Shown: in pieces, positions 24,884-34,186 of the stretch
Position numbering within the stretch: the stretch's first letter is position 1
Layout: every line of letters starts with the position of its first letter
Assembly: GCF_017814945.1 (NCBI RefSeq)
Contig: NZ_JAGIPX010000003.1
Coordinates: 1 to 64,000, forward strand
From: Paraburkholderia sp. LEh10
Lineage (GTDB): Bacteria > Pseudomonadota > Gammaproteobacteria > Burkholderiales > Burkholderiaceae
Length of the DNA stretch: 64,000 nt
Reading direction: 5' to 3'
Program-made: the position numbers and the translations under genes
Notes under the pieces: generated by a model
The model's input: the letters and a program-made list of their open reading frames with translations, nothing else
Database searches by the model: none
Told to the model about the DNA's origin: nothing

Positions 24884-27750
24884 GTACGATTGCTGCGACG
24901 TCGATACCGCCCTCGGGCGCCCGCTGGAGTCCTGGTAGTCTCGTCCGCGCGCGCGGCCGCGAGTGGATCGTGCTTTCCGGCAGTGACGCCGAAGTGCTGC
25001 GGGTTCGTCCGATCTCGGGCTCCGAAGAGGACCAGACATATATCCACCTTGCGCTTGAAGCAACGCCGGTTGTAGATGCTTCGTTTCCAAAGCCTGCTCC
25101 GTCGCAGATGGCGGGTCACGATGCGGCATTGCTTTTGCGCGACGCGCTCGTTCTCTCACTGCGCCGGGGCGCCGGTCCGTTCCGCAGCTTTGGCCAGATC
25201 GCCATCGAGCCGCGCGCCTACCAGCTCGTGCCACTGCTCATGGCGCTCAAGCTCGATCCGGTTCGGCTGCTCATTGCTGACGATGTGGGCGTTGGCAAGA
25301 CGATAGAGGCGGCGCTCATCGCGCGCGAGTTGCTTGATCGCGGCGACGTTGAGCGATTTACTGTGCTCTGTCCGCCGCACCTTGTCGATCAGTGGGTCAG
25401 CGAGCTCGAAGGCCGGTTCCACTTGCACCCCGTGGCCGTGACGGCTGCGAGCGCCGCGCGCCTCGAACGCAACCTTCCGCCAAGTGAGAGTATCTTCACA
25501 ACTCACGCGCACACAGTTGTCAGCCTCGACTACATCAAGAGCGAGCGACGGCGTGCGGAGTTCCTGCGCGCGTGCCCGGAGTTGGTCATCGTCGATGAAG
25601 CGCACACCTGCGCGTCAACCGGACAAGGCCGGCACCAGCGCTACGAGCTGTTGAAGAGCCTTGTCGGTGAATCAGCGTGCGGCACACACGGTGACTCGGT
25701 CGCGCGGGCACGTCACCTCGTAATGCTAACCGCGACACCGCACAGTGGGGATGAGGATGCATACTTTCGGTTGATCGGGCTACTTCACGCGGACTTCGCC
25801 GCGCTCTCCAGTGCGACGGGCGATGAGCACAAGAGACTTCGCGACCGTCTCGCAGCGCACTTCGTTCAGCGTCGTCGTCCGGACATCGCGGAATGGAAGG
25901 ACGGTAGTCTCTTCCCTCGCCGCGAAACTACAGAGCTGACCTACAAACTCACGGGGGCATGGGAGCGCTTCTTCGACGCCGTGCTCGATTACTGCGCGTC
26001 CGTTGTTGCTCAGGCCGGTGAGGATACCAAAAAGCAACGGCTTAACTTCTGGGGTACGCTGGCGCTCATGCGGTGTGTGGCGTCAAGCCCCTCGGCTGCT
26101 GTCTTGGCGCTGCGCACACGCGCGGGGCTTGAAGGGGACGTCGGCGAGGACACCATGGAAGAACGAGTCTTCGATGGCGCCGCCGACGCGCTCCCCGATG
26201 ACGACGTTGAGCCTCCTGCGGGTCTGGAGGACGAGGCACTCGCGGCACTGATCTCGCAGGCCGAAGAGCTCGCCGGGCAAGCAGGCGACCCCAAACTCAA
26301 GGTGCTTACCGACCATGTCGCAGAACTGGTAGAAGAGGGCTTCAACCCCGTCATATTCTGCCGCTACATTGCGACGGCCCACTATCTCGGCCAACAGCTT
26401 GACGCCAAGGTGAAGGGCGTCACGGTCGGCGTCGTCACGGGCGAGCTGACATCTGACGAGCGAAAAGAAAAAGTCGAGCTTCTAGGCGATGCCGAACGCC
26501 GGATTCTCGTCGCCACCGACTGCCTTTCTGAAGGAGTGAATCTGCAGGAGCACTTCGACGCGGTGGTCCACTACGACCTATCGTGGAATCCGACGCGGCA
26601 CGAGCAGCGAGAGGGACGAGTCGATCGTTTCGGGCAGGAGAGCAACGTCGTGCGTGCCACTTTGATTTTCGGCGCAAACAACCCCGTTGACGGTGCGGTG
26701 CTTGAGGTCATCCTCAGGAAGGCCGAAAAGATCCGGGAGGAGCTTGGCGTACCGGTGCCACTTCCTGACGACGGGCACACACTCAGCCAAGCACTGATGA
26801 AGGCCGTATTGCTGCGCAATCGCGAACGCGACCGGAAGCGTCAGCTAACGTTCGATTTTTTGGAGTTGGAGGAGGCCAAGGTCATCGAGAAGCGATGGCT
26901 CGACGCCGCGGACAAGGCGAAGAAGAATCGCCGCACTGTCTTCGCGCAGCGCCGACTCAAGCCTGAGGATGTGCTGCCGGAGTGGAAAAAATCTCTTGCT
27001 GTACTTGGCGGCAAGGAGGACGTGCAGCGCTTTACCGGGCGTGCTTTGGCGCGATTGGGCGGAGCACTTGAACCGCTAGGCAATGCTGGCCGCGGAGGTT
27101 TCAAAGCCCCCTTGGATGCGCTTCCCGAGGATGTGCGTGAGCGCTTGGAAGTGGAGGGGCTTGCGGGTTCGATCTTGATCGACTTCCAGTACCCACCTGC
27201 TTCGCGGTGCCGCTCGGTCCAGCGAAGCCATCCGCTCGTTTCGGTGCTTGCCGAGACGATGCTCGAGCGTACGCTCGGCAACGTAGCCAGCGCCGATGCG
27301 AGCGATACCGGCGTGCTGGGGCGTGTTGGCTGTTGGGTCGCAGACGGTATCACGTCGCGCACCCTGGTTGTGCTCGTCCGCCTCCGGCATCAACTCATTT
27401 CGCAGCGCGGACATCATATAACGACACTTCTCGTCGAGGAGGCCACTGCCATCGCTTGGATGGGCGACCCCGTTCCGTTCGAGGGTGCTGATGCACTGGC
27501 ATTGTTGTCGCCGTTGCCCGTAGCTGATCCACCCGTGCACGTGCGTGAGAGAGCTGTCACACAGGCACTTGAGCAGCTTGAGACGCGCCTGCCGGAGTTG
27601 AATGCCTTCGCCGAGCGACGCGCGCAGGCGCTACTCACCGATCATCGCCGCGTGCGTGAGGCCGCTGAAGCCGCCGGTCGCTACAGTGTGAAAGCGCTTC
27701 TTCCGGCTGACGTCATCGGCCTATTCGTCCTTCTGCCGAAGGTGGACTGA
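24880..27750 (+). CDS. drmD: SNF2-type helicase, DrmD-like
   Basis: The product is 956 residues. Motif I is ADDVGVGKT (133-141), motif II VDEAHT (DEAH 239-242), motif III LTATPHSG, motif IV VIFCRYIATA, motif V ATDCLSEGVNLQ and motif VI EQREGRVDRFGQ (575-586). The close match to RapA/HepA-like SNF2 enzymes plus the long helical C-terminus fits DISARM DrmD. The start is a GTG overlapping the previous stop (GTGA), and the next gene begins 2 bp after its own stop. A methyltransferase next door, as in class 1 DISARM, supports the name. The likely role is ATP-driven movement on duplex DNA to help the complex discriminate unmodified DNA. Confidence 0.87.
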   Translation: MSTIAATSIPPSGARWSPGSLVRARGREWIVLSGSDAEVLRVRPISGSEEDQTYIHLALEATPVVDASFPKPAPSQMAGHDAALLLRDALVLSLRRGAGPFRSFGQIAIEPRAYQLVPLLMALKLDPVRLLIADDVGVGKTIEAALIARELLDRGDVERFTVLCPPHLVDQWVSELEGRFHLHPVAVTAASAARLERNLPPSESIFTTHAHTVVSLDYIKSERRRAEFLRACPELVIVDEAHTCASTGQGRHQRYELLKSLVGESACGTHGDSVARARHLVMLTATPHSGDEDAYFRLIGLLHADFAALSSATGDEHKRLRDRLAAHFVQRRRPDIAEWKDGSLFPRRETTELTYKLTGAWERFFDAVLDYCASVVAQAGEDTKKQRLNFWGTLALMRCVASSPSAAVLALRTRAGLEGDVGEDTMEERVFDGAADALPDDDVEPPAGLEDEALAALISQAEELAGQAGDPKLKVLTDHVAELVEEGFNPVIFCRYIATAHYLGQQLDAKVKGVTVGVVTGELTSDERKEKVELLGDAERRILVATDCLSEGVNLQEHFDAVVHYDLSWNPTRHEQREGRVDRFGQESNVVRATLIFGANNPVDGAVLEVILRKAEKIREELGVPVPLPDDGHTLSQALMKAVLLRNRERDRKRQLTFDFLELEEAKVIEKRWLDAADKAKKNRRTVFAQRRLKPEDVLPEWKKSLAVLGGKEDVQRFTGRALARLGGALEPLGNAGRGGFKAPLDALPEDVRERLEVEGLAGSILIDFQYPPASRCRSVQRSHPLVSVLAETMLERTLGNVASADASDTGVLGRVGCWVADGITSRTLVVLVRLRHQLISQRGHHITTLLVEEATAIAWMGDPVPFEGADALALLSPLPVADPPVHVRERAVTQALEQLETRLPELNAFAERRAQALLTDHRRVREAAEAAGRYSVKALLPADVIGLFVLLPKVD

Positions 27751-27752
27751 TC

Positions 27753-30700
27753 ATGGTCGCCAAACGAAAAACCAAAACCAGCGAAGCGCAGCTCGCCTTC
27801 GAGGCTCTCTCGATCAACGGAGGACTGCTCTCGCCAGAGTGGCTTTCAAAGGTTGCTCAGCTTCAGGCGGGTATTCAGGCAGAGACCGAATACCGTATAC
27901 CCAAGGGGCTTAACCTGCGCGACGAAATTGGCCGCTACTGGCGAATTGCGCAGGCGCATTGGACTGATTTCAAGTCGGGCCTTGAAGCTAAGACGGATTC
28001 GAAGGCCGTCTCCGAGCGCTTCCTCCTGGCGCTTCTCCACGATGCGTTCGGCTTCACGTCGCTCACGCAAGTGGAGCCGGTTATCCTCGCTGAGCGCTCT
28101 TACCCGATTGGGCACACGGCACTAGGGGGGCGCGTGCCCATCGTCATTGCCGCTGCCGCTAGTGGGCTGGATACGCTCGCATCCGCGTTCAGTGCCGGAG
28201 GACGCAAGCGCAGCGCTTTTGGCCTAGCGCAGGAGTATTTGAACGCGCAAGAAGACGCGCTTTGGGGCATTGCTAGCGACGGGGCGTCGCTTCGAATCGT
28301 ACGCGACAACGCGAGCCTTACGCGCCCCGCATGGATTGAGGCTGATCTTCAACGGATTTTTGCAGAAGAGCGGTATGCCGACTTCGCTGCGCTCTGGTTG
28401 CTCTGCCACGAGACGCGCTTCGGTCGCGAGGGCCAGCCGGTCACAGCATGCGCGCTTGAAGCGTGGCGCAATGCGGGTCGGGAGGAGGGCACTCGTGCTC
28501 GCGAGCACCTCCGTCGCGGCGTTGAGGAAGCGCTAGTTGCGCTTGGTCAGGGTTTCCTCACTCACCCCGAGAACCAGGCCGTGCGTGGCGACCTGCAGAA
28601 CGGCACCCTGCCGTTGAAAGACTATTTCAACCAGCTGTTGCGGATGGTCTACCGGCTCATCTTTCTCCTGACCGTGGAAGAGCGCGCGTTGCTCCATCCC
28701 GATGGCACCTCCGAGGCGGCCAAGGCACTCTACGGGGATGGATACGGCATGCGACGCTTGCGCGAGCGCTCGGTGAAGCGCAATGCCTATGATCGATTCG
28801 CGGATCTCTGGGAAGCGACAAAGGTAGTGTTCCGAGGACTAGCCTCTGGCGAGCCGCGCCTCGGTTTGCCTGCCCTTGCAGGCATCTTTGCTGAAAGCCA
28901 GTGCCAAACGCTCGACGGAGCGAAGCTCGAAAACCGCGCACTTCTCCTTGCGATGTTCAAACTCTCGTGGTTGCGCGAAGAGGGCAGACTATCACGTGTT
29001 AACTGGCGCGATATGGGGCCTGAAGAGCTGGGTAGCGTCTACGAGAGCCTCCTCGAGCTCGTTCCGCAGATTACCTTGGATGGGCGCCAGTTCGTGTTCG
29101 CGAAAGGTGAAGAGAAGAAGGGCAACGCGCGTAAAACGACGGGCAGCTACTACACGCCCGACAGCCTCGTCCAGGTGCTACTCGATAGCGCGCTCGAGCC
29201 TGTTATCGCTGACACAATTGCGAAGAATCCAATAAACCCCGTCGAGGCGCTCCTGAGTTTGTCGATCGTCGATCCGGCCTGCGGATCCGGGCATTTCCTG
29301 CTTGCTGCTGCGCGTCGGTTGGCGGCGCACATTGCACGTCTTCAGGCGAATGGCACTCCTTCGGCCGCCGAATACCAGCACGCGATTCGGCAGGTTGTGG
29401 GGCGCTGCATCTTCGGTGTCGACCTCAACACCATGGCTGTTGAGTTGTGCAAGGTCGGCTTGTGGATGGAGGCCGTCGAGCCGGGTATGCCACTAACGTT
29501 CCTCAACTCACATATCCAGCATGGTAACGCGCTTCTTGGCACGACGCCTGAACTGATGACCAAGGGCATTCCGGACGCTGCTTGGGAACCTATCGACGGG
29601 GACGACAGGAAGACGGCGAGCGCACTGAAAAAGCGGAACAAGGCGGAGGCGGGAGGGCAACGAACGTTCGATTTTGGAGGAAAGCAGAACAGCGAGGGCG
29701 AGTCCGAGGCAGTCTTCCGCGCGGTCGCAGAGCTCGACGCTGCAAGTGACGCGAAGCTCGACGAACTGACGAAGAAGGAAGAGCTTTGGGATGACATCCT
29801 CGGTTCGCGCGAGTACTGCCACCAGAAGTCCGTGGCCGACGCGTGGTGCGCAGCCTTCGTGTGGCCGAAGCAGCCTGGGGAGCCGGCCGATGCTGCGCCG
29901 ACGAACGAGTTATGGCGACAGCTCAGGGACGGACAGGGCGAACCTCCGCCGATTACGACAAAAATGGTGGATCAGCTCGCTCAGCAGTATCGGTTCTTCC
30001 ACTGGCACCTGCAGTTTCCGCAGGTGTTCGCGAAGGGGGGATTCGACGTTGTCCTCGGCAATCCTCCGTGGGAGTCGTCGGATTTAATGAAGGTGGAGTT
30101 TTTTGCCGCCCATCGTCCCGAGGTACTGACGGCGGGTACAACGGACGAGCGCTTGAAGATGATCGACCGCCTGTTGGTCGAGGATCCACGTCTGGCACTT
30201 GCGTGGTCCAATGCTCAAAGGCAAAGCGCTGGTGAAGCTCACTTTATTTCCGTCGCCGGCCGCTACCCATTCACATCGATCGGTAAGCAGAACACATATC
30301 GCACGTTTGCGGAGCTCTGCGTAAAGATTGTAGAGCCATACGGACGAACGGGTTTAGTGCTGAAAACCGGGATCGTTAACGCGCAAGACAACCAACACTT
30401 CTTCGCGTCCTTGCTTCACGATAACCGGGTTGTGGCGATTCGAGATTTCGTTAATACAGAAGGAATCTTCCCAGATGTTGTTTCGAACGAGCGGTTCTGC
30501 TCGTTTGTGGTTGCCGGCACATCGCTAAAGATGGACAGTACATCTTTCATGTTCTGCCTTACGCGCATCGGTGACTTAGCAGACACGTCACGTTTGATTA
30601 CTGTAACGAATTCTCAACTTGCTAGGTTGAATCCAAATGACTTAAGTGTGCCACCGCTTACCTCCGTGCGCGATAAGGAAATACTTCTCGGAATTCACGA

Positions 30701-32213
30701 ACGTATTCCCGTGCTGGTAAACGAATCTATCCCGAGTAATCCACTGCACGTCCGATACGCGCGCGGTCACCTTAACTCTTCCACAGACTCGGGCTTGTTT
30801 GCAGCAAATGATTTCGAGGCACTGCTGGCATCCGGTTCGATCGATATTAGCGGCTACTGGGCACCGGGAGTCAGGCCCCTGATCGAAGGTAAGCTGATCG
30901 GCAGCTTTAACCATCGATTCGGAACGTTTTTGGATGTGCCACGGAAAGCACGGTTTGGAAAAAAAGCGGAGGCACGTGACTTGGGCGAGGAGGGGATTGC
31001 GAATCCCTCAATGCGCGCTGTACCGCGCTATTGGCTACGCGAGGATGACGCCGAACAGCGTTTCTCAGCAAAGGGCTGCCGACACTATTGGCTCTTAGCT
31101 TACCGCCACGTATGCCGCGCTATCGTCGATGCGCGTACCGCACAGGTCGCGATCATTCCGAGAGAACCGGTAAGTGATTCGTGCGCGCTCCTCTTGATTG
31201 ATCAGGACAGTCCAGATGCTGCGATCTCGGCCGCAATCATACTTGCCTCGTGGACCTCTTTTGTCGGTGACTACGTGCTTCGTCAGAAGATTTATGGTCC
31301 GGCGCTCACAAAGGCTATAGCGCAGCAACTTCCGGTGCCAACCGTAGCGATGGTGAAAGCCGCTCGACCGCTCAATCAGGGAATTTCATTTATATTATGC
31401 CGGGTGCTGGAACTCACTTACACAGCTTGGGACTTGGAGCCTTTCGCTCGTGATCTTGGCTACGCGGGAACGCCATTTTGCTGGGACCGTGAGCGTCGCT
31501 TCTTGCTTCGCTGCGAGTTGGATGCGGCAATGTTCCATCTGTACGGACTGTCACGCGAGGACGTCGAGTATGTGATGGAAACCTTCCCAATCGTCCGCAA
31601 GAATGACGAGAAGGTGCACCGCGAGTATCGTACCAAACGAGCTATCCTCGAAATATATGACGCGCTTTCGACGGCGGCGCAAGACGGCAGGCCCTACCAA
31701 ACGCTTCTTGATCCGCCTCCTGCCGCGCCGGGGGCGAGCTACGGTACATTCCAGAAAGACGGTATACCTAAGAACTACGCCGAAGCGCTTCGTACCGGCT
31801 TGCTCTTCGCACTTGTCCGTCTTAGTGGGGAGTCGGGCATTTCGCTGAGCATGCTTTCTCGAACACTCGTCTGGCTTCAAGATTCGAAGCACGCGACCAA
31901 CTGGCTCGAACGTTCAGCGCTCGCATATTTCGAGCAGATCCGGAGTTCGGACCCGATCCTTACGGACGGTGCCGCGGAGAGCAAAGCAACGAATCTGCTC
32001 GCCGCGCTCGAGACAGCGAAGGCAATTACCCAGGATAGTAAGGGCATCGTTCGACTGCACGCTGGCGGTACGATTCCGGCTTGGCTCCCGCAGACACCTG
32101 TGCTGGCAAAACTCGCGAGCGTTCTGCGTAGTGGCATTGAGCGTGCCGAGCAAGGTGCTAGCACGACGCTTACCGTCGAGACGGTCCAGACCGAAAAGGC
32201 GAAGCGCGCATGA
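27753..32213 (+). CDS. Eco57I-type N6-adenine DNA methyltransferase, DrmMI-like
   Basis: The product is 1,486 residues. TTGSYYTPDSLVQVLL near 465 is followed by SAM motif I DPACGSGHF (507-515), GVDLNTMAVELCKVGLWMEA near 555 and catalytic NPPW (770-773). This is the order of type IIG/Eco57I-like adenine methylases. The C-terminal half (about 900-1480) probably holds target recognition. No obvious nuclease motif is visible in the N-terminal 450 residues, so it is more likely a methylase than a self-contained type IIG enzyme. In DISARM the DrmMI methylase marks host DNA. The stop overlaps the next ATG (ATGA). Codon use between about 30,200 and 31,400 is less GC-biased than elsewhere in the gene, perhaps a swapped recognition domain. 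Confidence 0.87.
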   Translation: MVAKRKTKTSEAQLAFEALSINGGLLSPEWLSKVAQLQAGIQAETEYRIPKGLNLRDEIGRYWRIAQAHWTDFKSGLEAKTDSKAVSERFLLALLHDAFGFTSLTQVEPVILAERSYPIGHTALGGRVPIVIAAAASGLDTLASAFSAGGRKRSAFGLAQEYLNAQEDALWGIASDGASLRIVRDNASLTRPAWIEADLQRIFAEERYADFAALWLLCHETRFGREGQPVTACALEAWRNAGREEGTRAREHLRRGVEEALVALGQGFLTHPENQAVRGDLQNGTLPLKDYFNQLLRMVYRLIFLLTVEERALLHPDGTSEAAKALYGDGYGMRRLRERSVKRNAYDRFADLWEATKVVFRGLASGEPRLGLPALAGIFAESQCQTLDGAKLENRALLLAMFKLSWLREEGRLSRVNWRDMGPEELGSVYESLLELVPQITLDGRQFVFAKGEEKKGNARKTTGSYYTPDSLVQVLLDSALEPVIADTIAKNPINPVEALLSLSIVDPACGSGHFLLAAARRLAAHIARLQANGTPSAAEYQHAIRQVVGRCIFGVDLNTMAVELCKVGLWMEAVEPGMPLTFLNSHIQHGNALLGTTPELMTKGIPDAAWEPIDGDDRKTASALKKRNKAEAGGQRTFDFGGKQNSEGESEAVFRAVAELDAASDAKLDELTKKEELWDDILGSREYCHQKSVADAWCAAFVWPKQPGEPADAAPTNELWRQLRDGQGEPPPITTKMVDQLAQQYRFFHWHLQFPQVFAKGGFDVVLGNPPWESSDLMKVEFFAAHRPEVLTAGTTDERLKMIDRLLVEDPRLALAWSNAQRQSAGEAHFISVAGRYPFTSIGKQNTYRTFAELCVKIVEPYGRTGLVLKTGIVNAQDNQHFFASLLHDNRVVAIRDFVNTEGIFPDVVSNERFCSFVVAGTSLKMDSTSFMFCLTRIGDLADTSRLITVTNSQLARLNPNDLSVPPLTSVRDKEILLGIHERIPVLVNESIPSNPLHVRYARGHLNSSTDSGLFAANDFEALLASGSIDISGYWAPGVRPLIEGKLIGSFNHRFGTFLDVPRKARFGKKAEARDLGEEGIANPSMRAVPRYWLREDDAEQRFSAKGCRHYWLLAYRHVCRAIVDARTAQVAIIPREPVSDSCALLLIDQDSPDAAISAAIILASWTSFVGDYVLRQKIYGPALTKAIAQQLPVPTVAMVKAARPLNQGISFILCRVLELTYTAWDLEPFARDLGYAGTPFCWDRERRFLLRCELDAAMFHLYGLSREDVEYVMETFPIVRKNDEKVHREYRTKRAILEIYDALSTAAQDGRPYQTLLDPPPAAPGASYGTFQKDGIPKNYAEALRTGLLFALVRLSGESGISLSMLSRTLVWLQDSKHATNWLERSALAYFEQIRSSDPILTDGAAESKATNLLAALETAKAITQDSKGIVRLHAGGTIPAWLPQTPVLAKLASVLRSGIERAEQGASTTLTVETVQTEKAKRA

Positions 32214-34186
32214 CCGCATCGGCTCCGCGTCTTCACATCGAACGTCTCGTGATCGTCGAGTCGCGCTCGCCGGCCACATTTATTCGTGACATTCGACTGC
32301 GCACGGGCCTCAACATTGTCTGGGCTGAAGAGCTGACGCCTGCCGGCGGCGCAACAGAAGTTGAGCGTGCCGGCCACGGCGTCGGCAAGAGCACGTTCAC
32401 GCTCATGCTCCGAGCGGTGCTGGGCGACGATGGCGCGGCCGTTAAGACCATGCGGAATCATCTTTCCGAGTTCTACGGCAGCGGAGGTATTGCCGCCGAA
32501 GTCGTTACCGGCGAGAAACGATTCGCAGTCTTGCGCTCCTTCGGGCAGCAGAGCTTCGCACTCGAGAATGCCACAGTTGAGGATCTTTTCGAAGAAAATG
32601 CGGAGGCGAATGCAGTTGCCTTCTCAGCTTACGTCGCGGCGCTCGGCGAACACGCTTGCCTGCTACGCATGCCGACGCGCACACTTCCTATCACCGGCCA
32701 AACCGTCGAGTGGTCGCACATCGTCTGTTGGATCGCCCGCGATCAAGCGCTCGGGTTACGCCAATACTTCGAGTGGCGCAATGACGATGGGACCGGACTG
32801 CGTCGCAAAGTCATGGACCCGCCGGCTCTCGTGCGGCTTGTTCTCGGGCTTCTCGGCGACGCGGAAGCCAAGGCCGAGAAACGGATCTCAACCATCTACG
32901 GCGAGCTGTCGCGGGCTCGCGACACCCTCAGGAGTGAGGAGCAGCGGGGTACGAACACTCGTAGCATCGTCGAGACGCAACTTCGCGTATGGGCGGGCGT
33001 GAGCAGCTCGCTGCAGATGGTCACCGACGATCTCTTCGCAGAGTCCGTTGAGACAGAGATTGTGAGGCGGGCGGCTCAACTAGAAACCAAGAACGACGAT
33101 GATCGGACACTGATCGCAACTTTGGACCGAGACCTTATCGAGGTCGCCGCTGACGTCAAGGTGCAAGAGCGAATCGTAGAGTTGGCGAAGGCGCGCTGGG
33201 AGGAAAGCGTGGCGCTTCGGTGCAAAGATGACACGTCGCTGAAGGAAATTCGCGAGCGACGAGACACGCTCCTCACACTTACCGGCATGTGCCAATACGG
33301 TGGGGTCGCGTATCCGGAATGCAGTTACGTCCAGACGCAACGCGACGTGGTCAAACTAACGGCCAAGCGTGACATCAACGTGCTCACGAAGACGATCGAA
33401 GTGCAGGGCGACCGTGAAGCGGCCGAAAAGGCAGACTACGAGCGGGAGGCGAAGGCGCTCGGCATGCTAATGGACGCGCGGGAAAGGATGATCGGGCATA
33501 GGGCGGCGCTGAGCTTTGAGATCGAACGCCGATTGCGGCAGCTTGGTGAGGGCGATGGGGTGCGCCGGACGCTCAGGCAATGGCAGGAGAGCCAGCGAGC
33601 GGCTGAAACGGAAAAGTTGCGGGACGCTCGTGCCGCCGTGTTGAATTTCGAAAGGAATCTTGAGACAGCAAAGGGTGCCAAAGTCGCAGCTCAACAGCAG
33701 GTGTCCGAACGTGAGCAGCAGATCACAAAACGAGTCGCCAAGCTCGCCGAGGCGTTTGGCGTGAACGGGCGTTACGTGCCCTCGGACGAGAAGCGTCCGT
33801 TCCAGATGCTCGGCGCTGACGGGGATGCTTATACGGTGCTGGAGATCTTGCTCGGCGACCTCGCATGCGCTCTGGACGGCGCGAGTGGTGGCGGTGCACA
33901 TCCGGGACTTCTGATTTTCGACTGCCCGCGAGAGCGTGAGATGAGCCCGCACCTATATGACCGCTTCCTTACCCTCGTTGACGAAGCCTGCAAGGCAGTT
34001 CCTGGCCTCCAGGTAATCCTTACGACCACTACCCCGCCTCCAGGGATGCTTTGCGAGCCTCCGACACGCATCCTCAAACTGTCGCGCGCGAGCGACGATG
34101 ACCTACTCCTCAAGCGTCGTATCGAAAATCTGCTTGCCCGAGCAGTACCTTCCTCGCGTGAGATGACCGACGAGGACGAAGGGTGA
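32210..34186 (+). CDS. SMC/Rad50-like ATPase of the defence operon
   Basis: The product is 658 residues. Walker A is GHGVGKST (55-62), preceded by LRTGLNIVWAEE, which is the usual strand-loop of SMC-type heads. A central coiled-coil region (about 220-530) is split near its middle by CQYGGVAYPEC (C361 and C371), in the position of a Rad50 hook. Walker B is LLIFDCPRERE (D571), followed by a head-type C-terminus (ILTTTTPPP). Such proteins act as DNA-end or loop-sensing ATPases and often license a partner nuclease. It overlaps the methylase upstream and the HNH nuclease downstream (GTGA), so an ATPase-nuclease pair is likely. A DUF3732-like assignment is possible but not checked. No ABC signature motif was clearly identified by eye. 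Confidence 0.8.
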   Translation: MTASAPRLHIERLVIVESRSPATFIRDIRLRTGLNIVWAEELTPAGGATEVERAGHGVGKSTFTLMLRAVLGDDGAAVKTMRNHLSEFYGSGGIAAEVVTGEKRFAVLRSFGQQSFALENATVEDLFEENAEANAVAFSAYVAALGEHACLLRMPTRTLPITGQTVEWSHIVCWIARDQALGLRQYFEWRNDDGTGLRRKVMDPPALVRLVLGLLGDAEAKAEKRISTIYGELSRARDTLRSEEQRGTNTRSIVETQLRVWAGVSSSLQMVTDDLFAESVETEIVRRAAQLETKNDDDRTLIATLDRDLIEVAADVKVQERIVELAKARWEESVALRCKDDTSLKEIRERRDTLLTLTGMCQYGGVAYPECSYVQTQRDVVKLTAKRDINVLTKTIEVQGDREAAEKADYEREAKALGMLMDARERMIGHRAALSFEIERRLRQLGEGDGVRRTLRQWQESQRAAETEKLRDARAAVLNFERNLETAKGAKVAAQQQVSEREQQITKRVAKLAEAFGVNGRYVPSDEKRPFQMLGADGDAYTVLEILLGDLACALDGASGGGAHPGLLIFDCPREREMSPHLYDRFLTLVDEACKAVPGLQVILTTTTPPPGMLCEPPTRILKLSRASDDDLLLKRRIENLLARAVPSSREMTDEDEG

